Source of the DNA: CAYSUS01 sp964434165
Lineage (GTDB): Bacteria; Planctomycetota; Planctomycetia; Pirellulales; Thermoguttaceae
NCBI GenBank assembly: GCA_964434165.1
Contig: CAYSUS010000180.1
Location: 1-8,819, forward strand
Length of the DNA stretch: 8,819 nucleotides
Direction: 5' to 3'
This document shows positions 4,301 through 8,819 of the stretch, in pieces. The notes beneath the pieces are model-generated. The model was not told where the DNA came from, did not search any database, and saw only the letters and a list, made by a program, of their open reading frames with translations. Positions within the stretch are counted from its first letter, which is position 1, and every line of letters starts with the position of its first letter. Made by a program: the position numbers and the translations under genes.

Positions 4301-5800
4301 ATGTTCTCGATGGAAGCGCGATCGCGTTGGGCCGTTCTGATTGGGCTGGCCGTTGTGGGGCTTTGCCTTGGGGCGAACGCCGAAGCCGCGGTGATCGGCC
4401 ACTGGCGCGCGGAGACGGACGACGACGCCGGGGCGGGCCTGTCCATTCCCAATGAGATCGGCGCCGGGACCCCCCTGACCGCTCCCTCCGCGGCCATCCA
4501 TCCCGACGTGCCGTACGACCCGGTTCCGTTGACGGGAGCTCCGAACACGGGAAGCATCGACGGGGGCGCCGACATCAACGGGACCATCGCCCACTATGCC
4601 GGACTCGACGCCGCCTCGATCACCGTCGAGTTCTTCGCTCGCACCAACGAAGGCACGGCCAACATGATCCTGCGACAGGACGGTGCCGTCGGACTGCGGA
4701 TCGACCAGCCGAACAATACGGCAGTCCAGTATTCCGTGGACGACGGGGCGGGCGGCTCCACGCAGGTCTCGGTCACCGGGCTGAACAACTTCGACGCCAA
4801 CTGGGACCATTTCGCGTTCACCTACGATCAGGCGACGGGGCTCGGCCGGGCTTACGTCAACGGCGTCCAGGCGGGATTCGACAACGGCCCCGACGGACGC
4901 GCCCTGGCGTGGCCCGATTTGGCACCGATGCTGGTCGGCGACGGCTACGACGGAGGCGGTGGGCTCAACGGCGAGGCGGGCATCTTCGACGAGCTGCGGA
5001 TCAGCGACACGGCCCTCACCCCGATGGAGTTCCTGTACCAGCGTCCGCAGACCGTCGGCTACTGGCGCATGGAGACCGACACGAACGCGTCCGACACTGC
5101 CGCGAGCGTGCCCAACGAGGTGGCGGGCGGTAATCCGCTGAACTCGGGCTCCGCCGCGCTGAGCCCGCTGGTCTATGGCCCGGAAGTCCTTCAGACCGGC
5201 CAGCCCAACACGGCCAGCCTCGCCGGGCTGAATAACATCGCTGCCACCGTGGCCGACTACGACCTGCTGAATTCTCACAGCATCACGGTCGAGTTCTTCG
5301 CTCGCTCCAACGAAGGCGACGGGGCGTTCGTTTCGCGAGGCGGAACCGACGCCGGCTTCTCGATCGCCGATCCCGACGCCCTGGACGTAAGCTACTGGGT
5401 GGAGGACGGGCTGGGTGGCTCGGAGCAGGTCGTCTTCAACGATCTGTGGGACTTCACCGACGACTGGGACCACGTCGCCTGGTCCTATGACGCGCTGTCC
5501 GGCGTGGGCAGCGTTTACGTGAATGGCGATCTGGTCGCGCGCTTCGACGGGCCGGACAACCGCGCCCTGTTCTGGAGCCCCACGGCCGATCTTTCCATCG
5601 GCGCAGGACTGGATGGCGGCGCGGGGATCTCCGGCACGGGCGAAGGCTTCTTCGACGAATTGCGGATCTCGTCGGTCGCGCTGCCGCCGGAGCGGTTCCT
5701 CAACACGATTCCCGAGCCCAGCACGTTCGTGCTGGCCGCCCTGGGCGCGCTGGGACTGATCCTCCTCGGCCGGCGCCTGCGAGCAAGGCAGGCCGCGTAG
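4301..5800 (+). CDS. PEP-CTERM protein with two tandem LamG-like domains
   Basis: A 499-residue exported protein. A signal peptide spans about 1-29 (basic MEARSRW, hydrophobic AVLIGLAVVGLCLGA, then ANAEAA). Two homologous concanavalin-A/LamG-like sandwich domains follow, about 31-247 and 251-467. They align through GHWRAETD/GYWRMETD, PNEIG/PNEVAG, SITVEFFARTNEG/SITVEFFARSNEG, WDHFAFTYD/WDHVAWSYD, AYVNG/VYVNG and FDELRIS/FDELRIS. This is the usual planctomycete LamG3 layout. Such domains bind glycans or proteins; no glycosidase catalytic pair was noticed. The C-terminus is IPEPST (470-475), a hydrophobic helix (FVLAALGALGLILLG) and the tail RRLRARQAA, a textbook PEP-CTERM signal for exosortase processing. 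The gene is preceded by a long leader with a promoter/dyad and stem-loops. It ends in a stem-loop region directly before the peptidase promoter, so it is probably monocistronic. A structural or adhesive surface role is inferred. Confidence 0.88.
   Translation: MFSMEARSRWAVLIGLAVVGLCLGANAEAAVIGHWRAETDDDAGAGLSIPNEIGAGTPLTAPSAAIHPDVPYDPVPLTGAPNTGSIDGGADINGTIAHYAGLDAASITVEFFARTNEGTANMILRQDGAVGLRIDQPNNTAVQYSVDDGAGGSTQVSVTGLNNFDANWDHFAFTYDQATGLGRAYVNGVQAGFDNGPDGRALAWPDLAPMLVGDGYDGGGGLNGEAGIFDELRISDTALTPMEFLYQRPQTVGYWRMETDTNASDTAASVPNEVAGGNPLNSGSAALSPLVYGPEVLQTGQPNTASLAGLNNIAATVADYDLLNSHSITVEFFARSNEGDGAFVSRGGTDAGFSIADPDALDVSYWVEDGLGGSEQVVFNDLWDFTDDWDHVAWSYDALSGVGSVYVNGDLVARFDGPDNRALFWSPTADLSIGAGLDGGAGISGTGEGFFDELRISSVALPPERFLNTIPEPSTFVLAALGALGLILLGRRLRARQAA
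4391..5701 (+). repeat. Internal duplication of a ~650-bp LamG module
   Basis: Codons for residues 31-247 (4391-5041) and 251-467 (5051-5701) encode two copies of the same domain with matching motif order and nearly equal length. The copies have diverged in sequence, so this is an old duplication rather than a recent one. Confidence 0.7.
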
Positions 5801-5840
5801 GCGGCGAAGGGGACCCCGCCCCTCCGGCGAAACCCGCCGC
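5801..5840 (+). terminator. Two-tier hairpin directly after the LamG stop
   Basis: gcggcg (5801-5806) is complementary to cgccgc (5835-5840), enclosing agggg/cccct (5808-5812 with 5819-5823, six-base loop). It begins at the base after the stop codon and lies just before the next promoter candidate. No T-run follows. Confidence 0.4.
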
Positions 5841-5847
5841 GCCGTGC

Positions 5848-5875
5848 TTGCGTTCCGCGCCGCGTCGCCTACAAT
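5848..5875 (+). promoter_or_regulatory. Sigma-70-like promoter for the cysteine peptidase gene
   Basis: TTGCGT (5848-5853, three of six) and TACAAT (5870-5875, five of six) are separated by 16 bases. The predicted start near 5882 gives a leader of about 57 nt. Confidence 0.5.
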
Positions 5876-5938
5876 CGAGGCGCACACGGATCGCCGATCC
5901 GTCGCGGAAGCGTTGCGCCTTGCCCGGGAGGAGATGCC

Positions 5939-7384
5939 ATGTCCCGCGCGGCGATGTCGGGGCTGCTCGGAGCGACGGCCCTGGTGCTGTGTTTCCCCGC
6001 CGCGGGCCGCGCGCAGCCCCCGGCGGCCTACGACCTGCGCAACGTCGATGGCGTGAACCTGGTCACGTCCGTCAAGAACCAGCAGGGCGGGACCTGCTGG
6101 TGCCACGGCACCATGGCGGCCATCGAGGGCAACCTCCTCACCACCGGCCGCTGGGCCGCCGCGGGTCTTTCGGGCGAGCCCGACCTGGCTGAGTACCACC
6201 TCGACTGGTGGAACGGCTTCAACGACCACAACAACGACGACGATCCGGGCGGACCTGGGCTTCCCGTCCACCAGGGCGGCGACTACCTGGTGGCCACGGC
6301 CTATGCGGGCCGCGGCGAGGGCCCCTACGACCAGGCGGCGTCCTCGTATGGCGAAGCGCCGCCGCGCCGGCCCGGCGGCGTGCCCCAGTTCTACGTGCGC
6401 GACGTCGAGTGGTACACGGCCGACGCGGACCTGGGCAACCTCGACACGATCAAGACCGCGATCATGGACCACGGCGTGATGGCCACGGCCATGTTCTGGG
6501 GCGGGAACTTCTACAGCAGCGGCAGCGACTCCCACTATCAGCCCCCCGCCGACTCTCGGGCGCCCAACCACTCGGTCGCCATCGTCGGATGGGACGACGT
6601 CCGGGTGACGCAGGCCGCTGAGCCCGGGGCCTGGCTGTGCAAGAACAGTTGGGGATCCGGCTGGAGCGGCGACGGCTACTTCTGGATCTCCTACTATGAC
6701 AAAGTGGCCGGCCAGGATCCCTGGATGGGCGCCGTCTCGTTCCAGGACGTGGGCCTGAATCCCTACTCCGACGTCTACTACCACGACTACCACGGATGGC
6801 GCGACACGCTCTCGGGCGTCGGCTCGGCGTTCAACGCCTTCACGACGACCGCGAACCAGGCTCTCGAGGCGATCAGCTTCTTCACCGCGGCCGACGACGT
6901 CGAGTACACGGCCAGGGTGTACGACCGGTTCGAGGGAGGCGATCTTCTCGACGAGCTGGCCTCGCTCTCCGGAACGATCGAGCACATGGGCTTTCACACC
7001 CTGGACCTGGAGGACGAGGTGCTGCTGCCGGCGGGCGACGACTTCTACATCGCGGTGGAGCTTTCCGCGGGAGGCCACCCCTTCGATCGCACCTCGGAGG
7101 TGGAGACCCTGCTCGGCGCCGGGGGCCAGGCGACCTCGGTGGTGTCCGCGGCCGCCCCCGGCGAGAGCTTCTACTGGGACGGCGCCCAATGGCAGGACCT
7201 GTTCGATTACGGCTTCCCCGATCCGGACTGGAACGGCACGGCCAACTTCACCATCAAGGCCCTGGCCAATCCGGCGGAGTCGCAGGCCCCGGTGCCCGAG
7301 CCGGCCACGTGGCAGACCATGCTCTCCCTCGGGGCCTTCTTCCTGCTGGCCGCGCGCCTGGGGCTCTTCCGGCGCATCGCCTGA
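5939..7384 (+). CDS. Secreted C1 (papain-family) cysteine peptidase with lectin-like domain and PEP-CTERM anchor
   Basis: A 481-residue exported cysteine peptidase. GGGAGGAG ends five bases before the ATG. A signal peptide (GLLGATALVLCFPAAGRA) is probably cut after Ala25. The papain-type domain begins almost at once with YDLRNVDGVNLVTSVKNQ. Catalytic residues are readable: oxyanion Gln48, nucleophile Cys53 (GGTCWCHG), His211 (APNHSVAIVGWDD) and Asn236 (LCKNSWGSGWSGDGYFWISYYD). Relative to papain the KNQ-to-Cys interval is one residue shorter, the conserved Cys three before the nucleophile is absent, and CWAF is replaced by CWCH. No I29-type inhibitory propeptide is present. Residues about 268-445 resemble the lectin-like domain that follows the catalytic domain in many bacterial C1 peptidases (FNAFTTTANQALEAISFF, TARVYDRF, VLLPAGDDFYIAVEL). 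The C-terminus is VPEPATW, a hydrophobic helix and FRRIA, a PEP-CTERM signal. The enzyme probably cleaves proteins or peptides at the cell surface; substrate unknown. Confidence 0.87.
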   Translation: MSRAAMSGLLGATALVLCFPAAGRAQPPAAYDLRNVDGVNLVTSVKNQQGGTCWCHGTMAAIEGNLLTTGRWAAAGLSGEPDLAEYHLDWWNGFNDHNNDDDPGGPGLPVHQGGDYLVATAYAGRGEGPYDQAASSYGEAPPRRPGGVPQFYVRDVEWYTADADLGNLDTIKTAIMDHGVMATAMFWGGNFYSSGSDSHYQPPADSRAPNHSVAIVGWDDVRVTQAAEPGAWLCKNSWGSGWSGDGYFWISYYDKVAGQDPWMGAVSFQDVGLNPYSDVYYHDYHGWRDTLSGVGSAFNAFTTTANQALEAISFFTAADDVEYTARVYDRFEGGDLLDELASLSGTIEHMGFHTLDLEDEVLLPAGDDFYIAVELSAGGHPFDRTSEVETLLGAGGQATSVVSAAAPGESFYWDGAQWQDLFDYGFPDPDWNGTANFTIKALANPAESQAPVPEPATWQTMLSLGAFFLLAARLGLFRRIA

Positions 7385-7414
7385 GCGGGTCCGGGGCGCG
7401 GGACGATTGCCCAG

Positions 7415-7448
7415 CCGCGCGGCGCGCGATGCGCTCGCGCCGCCGCGG
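7415..7448. terminator. Hairpin between convergent genes
   Basis: ccgcgcggcgcg (7415-7426) pairs with cgcgccgccgcgg (7436-7448) with a single bulged G and a nine-base loop. It sits between the peptidase stop (7384) and the convergent transporter stop (7449), and touches the latter. This position suits a bidirectional transcription end. T-tracts are absent on both strands. Confidence 0.4.
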
Positions 7449-8051
7449 CTACTCCGCGCTGTGCTCCAGCGTCTCCACGCCCTCGCGCAGGATCAGCACG
7501 GCGATGACCAGGGCGGCCGCCGAATCGATCCACCACAGGCGCCAGATGTAGAACGCCCCCAGGCCGACCAGCAGGGCCGCGGACAGCACGACGCAGGCCA
7601 GGGTCTCTTTGGAGTCGGCCACCAGGCTCTTGCTGCCGATGGACCTGCCGAGCCGGTACTTCAGGGCGAAAAGGACCGGCATGACCGCCAGGGACGCGAT
7701 GGCCAACGCGATGCCCACGAGGCTCGTCTGGGGCGCATCCCGCCGGTAGAGGGCGTATCCGGCGTCGAGGATGACGTACGCCCCCAGGATGAAGAACGAA
7801 TAGGCGACGAGGCGGGATGCCTTGCGCTCGATGCGGTGAAACCGCTCCTCGGGATCGGCGGGATCGAATTGCCAGAACCGCCAGACCATGACCATGCCGG
7901 AGATCGACTCGACGAAGCTGTCCAGGCCGAAGCCTACCAGGGCGTGGCTGCCCGACAGCCCGGCCGCAATCATGGCCACCAGGCCCTCGACGAGGTTGTA
8001 GCCCACCGTGAAGAAGGAGAGGGCCAGGGCCTTCGATCGCGTGGACGTCAT
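7449..8051 (-). CDS. Cation-efflux-like (CDF-type) six-helix membrane protein, no cytoplasmic domain
   Basis: A 200-residue inner-membrane protein with about six hydrophobic helices (roughly 8-31, 33-57, 80-101, 108-130, 151-170, 172-190). Its layout resembles the transmembrane core of cation diffusion facilitators, which exchange divalent metals for protons. The matching spots are ALVGFGLDSFVESISG (about 37-52), where D44 and E48 occupy the helix-2 ligand positions, and SLVADSKETLAC (142-153), where E149 and C153 replace the usual His/Asp of helix 5. The roughly 80-100-residue C-terminal cytoplasmic domain of classical CDFs is missing, so length is about two thirds of normal. The ATG at 8051 has a GAGG motif seven bases upstream (8059-8062). 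The gene follows the hybrid kinase by 58 bp on the same strand, so co-transcription is likely. Metal transport is uncertain; a TMEM163-like or non-transporting CDF relative is possible. Confidence 0.7.
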   Translation of the reverse strand: MTSTRSKALALSFFTVGYNLVEGLVAMIAAGLSGSHALVGFGLDSFVESISGMVMVWRFWQFDPADPEERFHRIERKASRLVAYSFFILGAYVILDAGYALYRRDAPQTSLVGIALAIASLAVMPVLFALKYRLGRSIGSKSLVADSKETLACVVLSAALLVGLGAFYIWRLWWIDSAAALVIAVLILREGVETLEHSAE

Positions 8052-8109
8052 CGGGTCGCCTCAGAGCCGGGGCGGCGGTGTGGGGATGCGGTCATGCGCG
8101 ACGGCCGCG

Positions 8110-8819
8110 CTACCGTTCGGCGCATGCCCGGATGGTCTCCACCAGGCGGTCGGCCGAATCGGCCTTGGGCAGATAGGTCGCCGCGCCGGCGTCGCGCATG
8201 GCGGAGTCCATGTCCTCGCGCGTGTGCATCGACAGGCCGATCACCTGGGTATGCGGCAGCGCGGCGCGGATCCGCCGGGTGGCGTCGATCCCGTTGAGCA
8301 CGGGCATGGCGACGTCCATCACCACCACGTCGGGGCGCGTGCGCAGGGCCAGCTCCACGGCCTGCTGGCCGTCGCCCGCCTCCCCCACCACCTCGATGTC
8401 GCCCGCCTCGGAGAGGATGCTGGCCAGCCCCTCGCGGAGCATCTCGTGATCGTCGGCCAGCACGACGCGGATCTTTCGCGCCTCGCTCGCCGGGGCGCTG
8501 GCCTCCGTTGCGGGCGATTCCCGCTTCCCGCCTTCCGCCCCAGCCGCCGGGGCTCGATGCCGCGGCGCGACCAGCGACACGCGCACCCCTTGGCCCGGCG
8601 CGGTCTCGACCTCCAGCCGACCGTCGATGGATTCAAGACGCTCGCGGATGCCGAACAGGCCGAAGCCGGCGTCGGTGATGTTTCGGGGCTCCAGGAGGGC
8701 CGGATCGAAACCCACCCCCGAGTCCGCCACGGTGACCTTCAGACGCTCGCGCGCAAGCCGGGTCATGATGATGCGGGCCTTGTCCACGCCGGCGTGCTTG
8801 ACCACGTTGAACAGCAGCT
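8110..8819 (-). CDS. Hybrid sensor histidine kinase, NarL-type receiver at C-terminus (5' part outside window)
   Basis: The C-terminal portion of a signalling protein whose frame stays open through the right edge, so the sensor and dimerisation domains are outside. Reading from the edge, LLFNVVKHAG is the N-box of a HATPase_c domain. It is followed by the G1 box VADSGVGFDP and G2-type GFGLFGIRERLESIDGRLEVETAPGQG, typical of NarX/DegS-class (HisKA_3) kinases. An Ala/Glu-rich linker of about 30 residues leads to a receiver domain: acidic pair in VVLADDHEMLREG, phospho-acceptor Asp in VVVMDVAMPVLNG (codon at 8314-8316), switch Ser in VIGLSMHT, Lys in ATYLPKAD. This receiver looks like those of NarL/LuxR response regulators, but the protein stops straight after it with no helix-turn-helix. 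Output therefore probably passes to another protein. The GTG at 8803-8805 is internal, not a start. The transporter-like gene follows 58 bp downstream. Confidence 0.88.
   Translation of the reverse strand, partial: LLFNVVKHAGVDKARIIMTRLARERLKVTVADSGVGFDPALLEPRNITDAGFGLFGIRERLESIDGRLEVETAPGQGVRVSLVAPRHRAPAAGAEGGKRESPATEASAPASEARKIRVVLADDHEMLREGLASILSEAGDIEVVGEAGDGQQAVELALRTRPDVVVMDVAMPVLNGIDATRRIRAALPHTQVIGLSMHTREDMDSAMRDAGAATYLPKADSADRLVETIRACAER

Noticed and set aside
4241..7189. Very long minus-strand open frame (over 980 codons) opposite the LamG and peptidase genes
   Set aside because: It lies antisense to two genes with clear families. Its translation is biased to Val/Gly/Arg with no domain, and has no ribosome-binding site or signal. 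Such frames arise when codons ending in G/C suppress antisense stops.

Overview
The window is very GC-rich and codes like a planctomycete genome. Three predicted surface proteins end in a PEP-CTERM/exosortase sorting signal, and there is a DUF1080 (3-keto-disaccharide hydrolase) gene, a many-EF-hand protein with a P/Homo B domain, a LamG protein and a hybrid histidine kinase. Placement in Planctomycetota, probably the Pirellulales side, is an inference from this gene content and not from a marker gene.

Layout. Positions 1-5800 hold, all on +: a small Gly/Asp/Pro-rich PEP-CTERM protein (to 412, possibly cut by the window edge), a secreted DUF1080 protein (598-1239), a YihX-like HAD hydrolase (1432-2040), a secreted protein with seven EF-hand loops and a P domain (2171-3934), and a PEP-CTERM protein with two tandem LamG-like domains (4301-5800). 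A papain-family cysteine peptidase with a lectin-like second domain and PEP-CTERM tail follows on + (5939-7384). It converges on a - strand pair: the 3' part of a hybrid histidine kinase with a NarL-type receiver (8110-8819, running off the right edge), then a short six-helix cation-efflux-like membrane protein (7449-8051).

Gaps. 413-597 contains a 28-bp perfect palindrome. 1235-1387 is a mosaic of dispersed-repeat sequence: heptamer repeats plus a 12-bp-stem palindrome of a type seen in many bacterial genomes. 3935-4300 is a gene-free leader with a possible promoter overlapped by an 8+8 dyad, and several stem-loops. Two further promoter-like pairs with 16-nt spacers precede the EF-hand and peptidase genes. 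Well-placed Shine-Dalgarno sequences fix the starts at 598, 2171, 4301 and 5939.

How it fits together. Most + strand products appear to be exported. They combine carbohydrate processing (DUF1080), probable glycan or protein binding (LamG, lectin-like domain), calcium binding (EF-hand/P domain) and proteolysis (C1 peptidase). Their wide gaps and separate promoter candidates suggest independent transcription units with a shared destination rather than one operon. No exosortase gene is visible here. I found no CRISPR array, tRNA/rRNA, transposase, prophage or defence system. The most unusual items are the peptidase architecture, the protease-free EF-hand/P-domain protein, the dyad over the LamG promoter and the repeat mosaic.
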